Part shown: positions 47,548 through 55,344 of the stretch, one piece after another | Numbering within the stretch: position 1 is the first letter of the stretch | Layout: every line of letters starts with the position of its first letter | Assembly: GCF_019977195.1 (NCBI RefSeq) | Contig: NZ_AP024643.1 | Coordinates: forward strand, 620,001 to 684,000 | Length of the DNA stretch: 64,000 nucleotides | Reading direction: 5' to 3' | DNA from: Arthrobacter sp. StoSoilA2 | Lineage (GTDB): Bacteria; Actinomycetota; Actinomycetes; Actinomycetales; Micrococcaceae | Notes under the pieces: model-generated | Databases searched by the model: none | Seen by the model: only the letters and a program-made list of their open reading frames with translations | What the model was told of the DNA's origin: nothing | Translations under genes and position numbers: made by a program

Positions 47548-48444
47548 ATGGCAACCACCACCCTCACCCGTTCGACCCCAGCCAGCGGTAGCCGCCAAGT
47601 CATACGGCAGCCGCGCAAAAAGCTGACAGTGGGCAAGATCGCGGCAGTCACAGTGGCCGCCTTCATTGCGGTCCTCTGGCTGATTCCTTTCGCCTGGGCC
47701 ACGGTTACTGCGTTCAAGTCCGAAGCGGATGCGTCAGCGTCCAAGGTCAGCTGGTTCCCGCCGTCGGGCTTTACCTTTGACGCTTTCGTCAATGTGTTCC
47801 AGGCAGGGAACATCCCGCTCTGGACGTGGAACTCGCTCTACACTTCCGCGGCCATCACGGCAATCACACTGGTGATCTCGGCTCTTATTGCTTACGCACT
47901 CTCCAGGATCGAGTTCAAAGGCAAGAAGGTCCTGATGGTCGTGATCATCGCAGCCATCATTGTCCCGCCACCCGTGCTGATGATTCCGCTCTTTTACCAA
48001 ATGCTCGCGTTCAAAATGATCGATACCTCGTGGGCCATCATCCTGCCGCAGGTGATTCACCCCGCCATGGTGTTCGTACTCAAGAAGTTCTTCGACCAGA
48101 TCCCGCATGAACTTGAAGAAGCGGCAGTGATGGACGGTGCCAGCCGTCTCCGGATCTTCGTGCAGATCATCCTGCCGTTGTCCCGGCCCATCCTGGCCGC
48201 CGTCGCGATCTTCGTGTTCATCGGTGCGTGGAACAACTTCCTGTGGCCGTTCATCTCCACCAACGACGACTCCCTGCTGACCCTCCCGGTGGGCCTGCAA
48301 ACCATCAAGAGCGCCTACGGCGTCCAGTACGCGCAGAACATGGCGTCTGCCTTGCTGGCAGCTTTGCCGCTCATCGTTGTCTTCCTGTTCTTCCAACGCC
48401 AGATCATCAAGGGCGTCGCGACGACGGGACTCGCCGGAACCTGA
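47548..48444 (+). CDS. Sugar ABC transporter permease (MalG/UgpE type)
   Basis: A 298-residue permease with six helices. The N-terminal part is polar and basic (RQPRKKLTVGK), followed by a helix starting IAAVTVAAFIAVLWLIPFAW. The coupling loop is EAAVMDGASRLRIFVQIILPL. The last helices end in LFFQRQIIKGVATTGLAG, the signature close of this family. It begins two bases after the MalF-type stop and is followed after 49 bp by the GH51 gene. Confidence 0.92.
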   Translation: MATTTLTRSTPASGSRQVIRQPRKKLTVGKIAAVTVAAFIAVLWLIPFAWATVTAFKSEADASASKVSWFPPSGFTFDAFVNVFQAGNIPLWTWNSLYTSAAITAITLVISALIAYALSRIEFKGKKVLMVVIIAAIIVPPPVLMIPLFYQMLAFKMIDTSWAIILPQVIHPAMVFVLKKFFDQIPHELEEAAVMDGASRLRIFVQIILPLSRPILAAVAIFVFIGAWNNFLWPFISTNDDSLLTLPVGLQTIKSAYGVQYAQNMASALLAALPLIVVFLFFQRQIIKGVATTGLAGT

Positions 48445-48493
48445 TCCGGAACCTTCGCCAACCAACTGTTTCAGAACACAACCAAGGAGATAA

Positions 48494-50032
48494 ATGTCCC
48501 GCGCACGCATCACCCTCGATCGAGATTTCACCATCGGCGAGGTACCCAGGCGCCTCTTCGGCTCCTTCGTGGAGCACATGGGCCGCTGTGTCTACAGCGG
48601 CATCTACGAACCCGGCCACCCTGAGGCCGACGAGAACGGCTTCCGGCAGGACGTCCTGAAGCTGGTCAAGGAACTAGGTGCAACTGTCATCCGGTACCCA
48701 GGCGGCAACTTCGTCTCCGGCTATAACTGGGAAGACGGCATCGGCCCGCGCGAAACCCGGCCCCGCCGCCTGGACGGTGCCTGGCACACCGTGGAAACGA
48801 ATGCTTTCGGCCTGCACGAGTTCGTGGACTGGTCCAAGCAGGCCGGCACGGAAATCATGGAAGCCATCAACCTGGGCACCAGGGGAGTGGATGCTGCCCG
48901 CGAGATCGTCGAGTACGCCAACCACCCTGGCGGCAGCTACTGGTCCGATCTCCGCGCCAAGAACGGCCACAAGGACCCGTTCGATATCAAGCTGTGGTGC
49001 CTGGGCAACGAAATGGACGGTCCTTGGCAGATCGGCCACAAGACCGCCGAGGAGTATGGGCGGCTTGCCCAGGAAGCGGCCAAGGCCATGCGGTTCGTGG
49101 ACCCGGACATTGAATTGGTGGCCTGCGGCAGTTCCAACTCCCGGATGCCTACGTTCGGTGCCTGGGAGCAGACGGTCCTCACCCACACCTACGACGAAGT
49201 GGATTACGTTTCCCTCCACGCCTACTACTTCGAAGAAGAAGGCGACGTCGGCAGCTTCCTGGCGTCCGCCGTCGATACTGACTACTTCATCGAGTCAGTG
49301 ATCGCCACCGCGGACGCCGTTCGGGCGAAGGGCAAGCACAAGAAGCACATCAGCCTGTCCTTCGACGAATGGAACGTCTGGTACCAGCGTGGGCGGGACA
49401 CCGAGGACCAGTTGAGCAACATCGTCAAGGCCCCGTGGCGGGAGCACCCCCGCGTCATCGAGGACAAGTACAACGTGACGGATGCCGTGGTGGTGGGGAC
49501 CCTGCTCAACTCGCTGCTCCGCCACGGCGACCGCGTCAAGATCGCCAACCAGGCGCAGCTTGTCAACGTGATCGCGCCGATCCTCTCGGAAGAGAACGGG
49601 CCGGCATGGAAGCAGACCATCTTCCACCCGTTCGCCCGGATGGCCGAGCTTGCCACGGGCCAGATCCTGCGGCTTTCCGTGGACTCGGACAAGTACGAGA
49701 ATGCGCGGTTCGGCGGCACGGACCTTGTGGATGTCAGCGCCACGTGGAACGAGGAAACGGGGCGCGTTGCGCTGTTCTTCGCCAACCGTGGGCTGGAAGA
49801 AGCGGCCGACGTCGAGGCAGCCCTTCGAGGTTTCGACGCGCGCCAGGTGCTCCGCGCCGAAGTCCTGGAGATCCCCGAGGGCGGTGACAGGTTCACCATC
49901 AACACGCAGGACCAGCAGGGTCGGGTCGGCATGAAGCCGCTGGAAGGCGTCAAGGCGACTGGTTCGGAACTCCGGCTGACGCTGCCCGCATTGTCCTGGG
50001 CCGTCGTCGAGCTTGAGGTTGTGAAAAACTAG
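48494..50032 (+). CDS. Alpha-L-arabinofuranosidase, GH51
   Basis: A 512-residue intracellular GH51 enzyme that releases terminal arabinofuranose. A (beta/alpha)8 barrel is followed by a C-terminal jelly roll. Acid/base Glu173 is in LGNEMDGPW and nucleophile Glu292 in LSFDEWNVWY; RYPGGNFVSGYNWEDGIGP is also a family hallmark. AAGGAG precedes the ATG. There is no signal peptide, so it acts after import by the preceding ABC transporter. It is the last gene of the operon and ends at the long palindrome at 50044. Confidence 0.94.
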   Translation: MSRARITLDRDFTIGEVPRRLFGSFVEHMGRCVYSGIYEPGHPEADENGFRQDVLKLVKELGATVIRYPGGNFVSGYNWEDGIGPRETRPRRLDGAWHTVETNAFGLHEFVDWSKQAGTEIMEAINLGTRGVDAAREIVEYANHPGGSYWSDLRAKNGHKDPFDIKLWCLGNEMDGPWQIGHKTAEEYGRLAQEAAKAMRFVDPDIELVACGSSNSRMPTFGAWEQTVLTHTYDEVDYVSLHAYYFEEEGDVGSFLASAVDTDYFIESVIATADAVRAKGKHKKHISLSFDEWNVWYQRGRDTEDQLSNIVKAPWREHPRVIEDKYNVTDAVVVGTLLNSLLRHGDRVKIANQAQLVNVIAPILSEENGPAWKQTIFHPFARMAELATGQILRLSVDSDKYENARFGGTDLVDVSATWNEETGRVALFFANRGLEEAADVEAALRGFDARQVLRAEVLEIPEGGDRFTINTQDQQGRVGMKPLEGVKATGSELRLTLPALSWAVVELEVVKN

Positions 50033-50043
50033 CCGCTTAGAAA

Positions 50044-50106
50044 CAACGCGGGGTCACTTAGGGCCCATGTTGACAGCCAACATGGGCCCTAAGTGACCCC
50101 GCGTTG
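50044..50106. terminator. 29-bp perfect palindromic stem between converging genes
   Basis: 50044-50072 and 50078-50106 are perfect complements with a 5-nt loop. The stem contains GGGGTCACTTAGGGCCC and ends in CAACGC/GCGTTG. It lies between the GH51 gene and the DsbA-type gene and ends three bases before the latter's stop codon. It is much longer than the other terminators in this window and may be a dispersed palindromic repeat. Confidence 0.8.
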
Positions 50107-50108
50107 CG

Positions 50109-50807
50109 TTAAATGCTGCAGCCGTCCGGGCCGCAGGCTTCGGCGTCGGATGCGCCCACGGGGATCAGGGGATTGGCTTCCTGCCACGCCTGGTTCAGGG
50201 CCTCGCTGAAGAGCTCCGCCGGCTGGGCTCCGGAGATGCCGTACTTGCGGTCGATCACGAAGAACGGAACACCGGTGACGCCGATGGCGCGGGCTTCATT
50301 GATGTCCTCGTTGACGGCGTCCGAATATTTGTCGGTGGTGAACAGCACTGCGACCTCGTTGGGCGGCAGTTCCAGAGCGGCGCCAAGTTTCGTGAGGTAT
50401 TCCTGGTTGCCGATGTCCTCACCGTGCTCAAAGTGATCGCTGAGCAACTGTTCCTTGGCGGCATCCTGGCGGCCATGGGCTGCGGCGAGGTGGATGAGGC
50501 GGTGGGCCGTGAAGCTGTTGGCAACTACTACCTTGTCGAAGTGATAGTCCAGGCCCTCGCCCTTGGCGGTCTCCGTGACGTGGGCGAACATTTGCTTGAC
50601 CTGTTGCGGAGCCAGGCCCTTGCGTTTGCTCAGGTAGTCCAATTCCGTGCCGTCATAGTGCCCGGGGATTGAGGGATCCAGCTGGTAGCTCTTCCACTCG
50701 ATGTCCACGGAATCACGGTGGGGGAACTGTGCCAGGGCAGTCTCAAAGCGGCGCTTGCCGATGTAGCACCAGGGACACGCGACGTCGGACCAGATCTCAA
50801 TCTTCAT
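50109..50807 (-). CDS. DsbA-family oxidoreductase (FrnE-like)
   Basis: A 232-residue thioredoxin-fold protein. It begins MKIEIWSDVACPWCYIGKRR with the CPWC active pair, followed by an inserted helical domain and a cis-Pro segment (TGVPFFVIDRKYGISGAQPAE). The C-terminus CGPDGCSI adds a possible second cysteine pair, as in FrnE. The start at ATG 50807 is the family start; a longer frame to 50870 has an unlikely N-terminus. No signal peptide, so cytoplasmic. FrnE-like proteins assist disulphide handling under stress; isomerase activity on hydroxychromene-type substrates is a related possibility. Confidence 0.88.
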   Translation of the reverse strand: MKIEIWSDVACPWCYIGKRRFETALAQFPHRDSVDIEWKSYQLDPSIPGHYDGTELDYLSKRKGLAPQQVKQMFAHVTETAKGEGLDYHFDKVVVANSFTAHRLIHLAAAHGRQDAAKEQLLSDHFEHGEDIGNQEYLTKLGAALELPPNEVAVLFTTDKYSDAVNEDINEARAIGVTGVPFFVIDRKYGISGAQPAELFSEALNQAWQEANPLIPVGASDAEACGPDGCSI

Positions 50808-51026
50808 GCTGTGGTCAACTTCGAGGGCCTTGCGCGCATTCCGGAAAAGTCTGTTATTTTCGTCACCCATTGCCGGGGCTGGCGTGCCCAGCCTAATGTG
50901 TGAAGCAGGTTATGCAGTCAGCCGGTGGGGCGCTCTTCGTCCCGAAGAATCGCGTGTGTCTGGGGCCGCGATGAACACGAGGTTGAACCCCGTGCGCGGG
51001 TTCGCATATTTGTGGAGGCCTTCAGC

Positions 51027-52109
51027 ATGCGCGTTGGACTCATCGTTGGACCATGGTTCACAGTGCCCCCGGAACGGTATGGCGGCACGGAACGGGTTGT
51101 GGATGCCTTGGCCCGTGCCTTATCCGATGCAGGGCATGACGTACTCCTGGCGGCGGCGTCTGACAGCACCTGCCCCGTTCCGCTGCTGCGGGGCTTCGGG
51201 CCGAGCGAGCCTGAAGAGCTGGGGCTGACGCTCAGCGAGTTACACCACGTCATCAAGGCTTATGCCGGCATGAAGGACGTGGACATTATCCATGACCACA
51301 CCCTTGCCGGACCTCTCTACGCCCACCGGCCGCCGGGTGTTCCCGTGGTGACCACCGTCCATGGCCCGCTGACACCGAGGTATGCAGGGCTCTACCGGGA
51401 TATGGCCCAGGACACCGCGATCATTGGCATTTCGCATGATCAATGCAGCCGCATCTCCGACCTTCAAATATCGGCGGTCATTCACCATGGCCTGGATCTG
51501 TCCACCGTTTCCGTCGGCGACGGCGCCGGCGGATATGCATGCTTTGTCGGACGCATGTGCCCGGACAAGGGCTTGCTGGAGGCGGTGGCCGTTGCCCGTG
51601 AGGCCGGGGTGCCGCTCCGCATCGCTGCCAAGATGCATGCCAAGGATGAGCAGGATTACTTCCACGACGTCGTGGAGCCGGTCCTTGGTTCCCAGGAAGA
51701 ATTCCTGGGCGAACTCTCAGACCCGGAGAAGTACGAACTGATGGGCGGAGCGATGGCCATGATCAACCCCATCCAATGGCATGAACCGTTCGGGCTGGTA
51801 ATGATCGAGTCGTTGGCCACCGGAACACCAGTACTGTCCACGCCGATGGGCGCGGCACCGGAAATAGTCCGGCATGGCGTCACAGGATATCTCGCGCAGA
51901 CCAATGAACTCGCAGGGTTTGTACAGGACGTGCAAGGGCTTAGCCGTGCGGAATGCCGGCGCACCGTGGATGAGTATTTCAACGCAGCACGGATGGCGGC
52001 GGACCATCTGGAGCTTTATGCCACGGTCATCGAAGAATTCAAGGCCGGAGCCCTTCCCGGCAACGGCAAGTTGCAAGACAATCAGAGGCAAGCCCCCATC
52101 AACCTGTGA
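51027..52109 (+). CDS. GT4-family glycosyltransferase
   Basis: A 360-residue retaining GT-B glycosyltransferase. ATG 51027 has GTGGAGG eight bases upstream. The N-terminal domain has MRVGLIVGPWFTVPPERYGGTERVV, typical of GT4 enzymes that act on lipid or trehalose acceptors. The C-terminal nucleotide-sugar site has EPFGLVMIE, the Ex7E motif, within WHEPFGLVMIESLATGTPV. The product is cytoplasmic. It precedes, in the same direction and only 40 bp away, a large debranching-type glycosidase, so both probably act on the same glucan or glycoside. Confidence 0.88.
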   Translation: MRVGLIVGPWFTVPPERYGGTERVVDALARALSDAGHDVLLAAASDSTCPVPLLRGFGPSEPEELGLTLSELHHVIKAYAGMKDVDIIHDHTLAGPLYAHRPPGVPVVTTVHGPLTPRYAGLYRDMAQDTAIIGISHDQCSRISDLQISAVIHHGLDLSTVSVGDGAGGYACFVGRMCPDKGLLEAVAVAREAGVPLRIAAKMHAKDEQDYFHDVVEPVLGSQEEFLGELSDPEKYELMGGAMAMINPIQWHEPFGLVMIESLATGTPVLSTPMGAAPEIVRHGVTGYLAQTNELAGFVQDVQGLSRAECRRTVDEYFNAARMAADHLELYATVIEEFKAGALPGNGKLQDNQRQAPINL

Positions 52110-52149
52110 TCGATAAGCAGGACATTTCCCGAGGAAGGCTTCGTGGGCC

Positions 52150-54285
52150 ATGACTGCTTGGAACGCTGATACGGAGGCAGGCGCTTCCGAGCTGGGTGCC
52201 GTGACCGTCGTCGAAGGTTCATCCTTTTGCATCTCCTCGCATTCCGGTGACATCCACGGCGGCGGCTCCCAGGGCACCTACTACCAGGACACCCGGATCG
52301 TCTCCCGCTGGATCCTGAGGATCAACGGAGCCCTCCGGGAGCCCCTGGTCACCACCAACCGCACCGCCTTCCAAGCCGAATACGTTGGCCGGGCGTGCTC
52401 CAGCGATGGTCGTTTCGACAGTCCCTTGGTGGTCCAGCACCACCGGCATGTGGGCGCTGGCCTGCGCGACGACCTCACTATCAGGAACTACTCGGGCCAG
52501 CCGGCGCCGTGCGAAATCGAGTTGCTCATCGACGCCGACCTCGCCGACCTTTTCGATGTCAAAGGTGGCCGGGCAAGCAGGGCAGGAGCCACCGAGAAAA
52601 CGGCCCGCAAAAAGGAACTGCACATCGAGGCCGTGCACGCGAACGGGGAACGTCGCGGCGTGGCGTTCCGGGCTTCGGGAGCCAAAGCGAACCCGGAAGG
52701 ACTGACATTCCACGTCACCATCCCGGCCCGCAGCCAATGGAGCACCAGCGTCATTGCCATTCCCCTGATCAATGGAAAGGGGCCGGACGAGCCGTTTACG
52801 GAAACCACGGCCCTGCACCACACGATTGGCGTCCGCCGGCATATGGCCTGGGCGGAGCACGTTCCCCGGATCGCCGTCACAGACAGGAATGTGGAGGAAG
52901 TCCTTGAACGAAGCCAGAGCGATCTTGGTTCGTTGCGGATCTTCGACCACGAGCACCCTGGGCGTGCCGCCGTCGCAGCAGGGGCGCCTTGGTTCATGGC
53001 GCTCTTTGGACGCGACTCGATCATGGCGTCCTACATGTCACTCATGGTGGACCCAGGACTCGCGGCCGGTTCGCTGCAAACACTGGCCGGGCTTCAAGGC
53101 AGCAAAGTGGATGTGGACTCCGAGGAAGAGCCCGGCCGCATGCCCCACGAGGTGAGGCTGGGAGTCACGGCCGGACTCTCCTTGGGGGGAACCGCCTACT
53201 ACGGAACGATCGATGCAACGCCACTCTTCGTCATGCTGCTTGGCGAACTCAGCCGGTGGGGTCTGGGGACGGACATCATCGATTCCCTCCTTCCCCACGC
53301 AGACCGTGCTATCTCCTGGATGGAGAAATACGGCGACCGGGATGGCGACGGGTTCATCGAATACCAACGCCCCAACACCCACGGCCTGATCAATCAAGGG
53401 TGGAAGGACTCCTGGGACGGCATCAACTTCGCCGACGGCACGATCGCTGAAACACCCATCGCTCTATGTGAGGTCCAGGCTTACGCCTACGGAGCCTACG
53501 TTGGGCGTTCGCTGTTGGCGCGCGCCGCGGGCGATACCGCCGTCGAACGCCGTTGCGCGGACCGGGCGGAAGCGCTCAAAGAGGCATTCAACGAGTCCTT
53601 CTGGCTGCCGGACAAAGGCTATTTCGCCCTTGCCCTGGATAAGGACAAGAAACCCGTGGATTCCTGCACGTCCAACATGGGCCACTGTTTGTGGACGGGC
53701 ATTGTGGACGAGGACAAAGCTGCACTTGTGGCCGAGCGGCTGATGTCACCTGAAATGTTCACGGGCTGGGGGATCCGCACCCTTGGTTCCGACATGGGTG
53801 CTTACAACCCCGTCAGCTACCACAACGGCTCGGTCTGGCCGCACGATACCGCAGTCGTGGCCACCGGACTCATGCGCTATGGCTTCGTGAAGGAAGCCAG
53901 CCGCGTGGCGAGCGGATTGTTCGACGCCGCGGAGCACTTCGGCGGTCAGCTTCCGGAACTTTTCTGCGGCTTTGACCGCTCGGACTTTCCGGAGCCGGTG
54001 CCCTACCCGACGGCGTGTTCCCCCCAGGCGTGGGCGGCTGCGGCCCCTATTCAGCTGGCTCGCATACTCCTGCGGTTCGACCCCGATTTCACCAGGAAAG
54101 TACTCCACCTGGCGCCTATCCTCCCGGACTCGTTTGGGGAGTTCAAGGCAGAAAACGTGCTGCTGGGGCGCTCGCGGATCACGATCCAGGCGTCCTCGGG
54201 AAACGGCACGGTGACGGGATTGCCAGCCGGCCTGCAGCTGCGCTCCGACCCCCGGCCGCCACTGGCTGGTGACTTGTTCGGCTAA
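52150..54285 (+). CDS. Glycogen-debranching-like glycosidase (amylo-alpha-1,6-glucosidase type)
   Basis: A 711-residue enzyme. The N-terminal part (about 15-215) is a glycogen-debranching N-terminal beta domain, with GGGSQGTYYQDTRIVSRW. The rest is an (alpha/alpha)6 barrel with APWFMALFGRDSIM, SWMEKYGDRDGDGFIEY, NQGWKDSWDGINFADG and a final NGSVWPHDTAV. These segments recur in bacterial amylo-alpha-1,6-glucosidases; acidic catalytic residues are likely Asp in FGRDS and Glu in the C-terminal half. No signal peptide. Paired with a GT4 enzyme, so a role in a storage glucan or compatible-solute glycoside is inferred. Confidence 0.87.
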   Translation: MTAWNADTEAGASELGAVTVVEGSSFCISSHSGDIHGGGSQGTYYQDTRIVSRWILRINGALREPLVTTNRTAFQAEYVGRACSSDGRFDSPLVVQHHRHVGAGLRDDLTIRNYSGQPAPCEIELLIDADLADLFDVKGGRASRAGATEKTARKKELHIEAVHANGERRGVAFRASGAKANPEGLTFHVTIPARSQWSTSVIAIPLINGKGPDEPFTETTALHHTIGVRRHMAWAEHVPRIAVTDRNVEEVLERSQSDLGSLRIFDHEHPGRAAVAAGAPWFMALFGRDSIMASYMSLMVDPGLAAGSLQTLAGLQGSKVDVDSEEEPGRMPHEVRLGVTAGLSLGGTAYYGTIDATPLFVMLLGELSRWGLGTDIIDSLLPHADRAISWMEKYGDRDGDGFIEYQRPNTHGLINQGWKDSWDGINFADGTIAETPIALCEVQAYAYGAYVGRSLLARAAGDTAVERRCADRAEALKEAFNESFWLPDKGYFALALDKDKKPVDSCTSNMGHCLWTGIVDEDKAALVAERLMSPEMFTGWGIRTLGSDMGAYNPVSYHNGSVWPHDTAVVATGLMRYGFVKEASRVASGLFDAAEHFGGQLPELFCGFDRSDFPEPVPYPTACSPQAWAAAAPIQLARILLRFDPDFTRKVLHLAPILPDSFGEFKAENVLLGRSRITIQASSGNGTVTGLPAGLQLRSDPRPPLAGDLFG

Positions 54286-54334
54286 CTGCCCGGGTGCTGG
54301 GTATTGCCCGGCCGCTGGCTAGAACGGGTGCTGG

Positions 54335-54865
54335 CTAGAGCGTGTGCTCCATGACGAAGTCATGTTCCACGGTGTCGCCCAGTTTGAAGGACTTGGTGCC
54401 CACCCTCTGGAATCCGCTCTTTTCATAGAAGCGGATCGCCTTGGCGTTTTCACTGTTCACGCCAAGCCAGACTCCTGCCGCACCCCTTTCCGCGGCGTCC
54501 GCGACTGAGGCCTTCATGAGGCGGGATGCGGCTCCTTGGCCGTGGTGGTCCGGGTGGACGTAGCACTTGCTGAGTTCCGTGGAGGGGAGCGCCGAGAGCA
54601 CAGAGGCTACATCCGGGTCGCTAGCAGGCTTGGCAATCAGCATGGTGTACCCGTTGAGCTGACCGTCGTCGTCGAGCACCAAAACTGTGATGTGCGGATC
54701 GGCGAGGTAATCCAGGAAGTTCGCCTCGGCTAGCGTCTTCTCGAGATGGGCCTGGATGTCAGCCGCTGAGGCGCCGGGCGGGCACGCCAGCGGGAAGGTG
54801 ACGGCTGCAAGCTCGGCCAGCTTTCCGGCGTCGTCAGTTGTTGCTGTGCGGATGGTCTCGGCCAC
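54335..54865 (-). CDS. GNAT-family N-acetyltransferase
   Basis: A 176-residue GNAT protein. The acetyl-CoA site is VHPDHHGQGAASRLMKASV (motif A), with AIRFYEKSGFQRVGTKSFKLG as the C-terminal motif B. GTG 54865 has AAGGGGG five bases upstream. Substrate unknown; this group includes enzymes acting on small amines and protein N-termini. It is a single gene, close to the Usp/TctA unit but separated by a terminator. Confidence 0.9.
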   Translation of the reverse strand: MAETIRTATTDDAGKLAELAAVTFPLACPPGASAADIQAHLEKTLAEANFLDYLADPHITVLVLDDDGQLNGYTMLIAKPASDPDVASVLSALPSTELSKCYVHPDHHGQGAASRLMKASVADAAERGAAGVWLGVNSENAKAIRFYEKSGFQRVGTKSFKLGDTVEHDFVMEHTL

Positions 54866-54891
54866 CTGGTCCCCCTTGGAGTTTGTGTATA

Positions 54892-54928
54892 GCTAATGCC
54901 CCTAAGAACGAATCTTAAGGGCATTAGC
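54892..54928 (-). terminator. Terminator of the tct-usp operon
   Basis: GCTAATGCCCCTAAGA (54892-54907) pairs with TCTTAAGGGCATTAGC (54913-54928) with one mismatch, loop of five. It is 24 bases past the Usp stop. Confidence 0.8.
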
Positions 54929-54951
54929 CGGCACAATCTTCTGGTTTACGT

Positions 54952-55344
54952 TTAGTCTGCTTTCACGGCGAGCACTGGACAGTCCGCCTCCAGCAGGATC
55001 CTCTGCGAGACACTGCCCATAATCAGCTTGCCAACCGGGCTGCGGCGGCGGAGGCCAATCACAATCAGCTCCGCGTTGTGCTCGTCGGCCGCATCCAGTA
55101 CCTCAGCAGCGGCATCATGGCCACGGACGGGCTGCTTGATGATGTGCTCGATGCCTTGGAGGGCAAGGCGTTCCTCGATGGTCTGGATCTCCGGTTCCTG
55201 GGCGTACCTGTTATCCACCAGGGCGTCCCCTTTGGAAGAGTTGATCACCAACAGGGTGTCGTTGTTTTTCTTCGCTTCGGCAATGGCTTGGGTCAATGCG
55301 GCTTCGCCCTCGGGTGTGGGGACGTAGCCCACCACGATGGTCAT
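54952..55344 (-). CDS. Universal stress protein (UspA type), coupled to TctA
   Basis: A 130-residue UspA domain protein. It starts MTIVVGYVPTPEGEAAL and ends in VIGLRRRSPVGKLIMGSVSQRILLEADCPVLAVKAD. The G2xG9xGS(S/Q) nucleotide-binding motif is recognisable (RRRSPVGKLIMGSVSQ), so ATP binding is possible. Its ATG overlaps the tctA stop by four bases (55341-55344), so it is translated as part of the tricarboxylate operon. A Usp as last gene of a TctCBA unit is unusual and suggests that the transporter is linked to energy or starvation sensing. Confidence 0.9.
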   Translation of the reverse strand: MTIVVGYVPTPEGEAALTQAIAEAKKNNDTLLVINSSKGDALVDNRYAQEPEIQTIEERLALQGIEHIIKQPVRGHDAAAEVLDAADEHNAELIVIGLRRRSPVGKLIMGSVSQRILLEADCPVLAVKAD

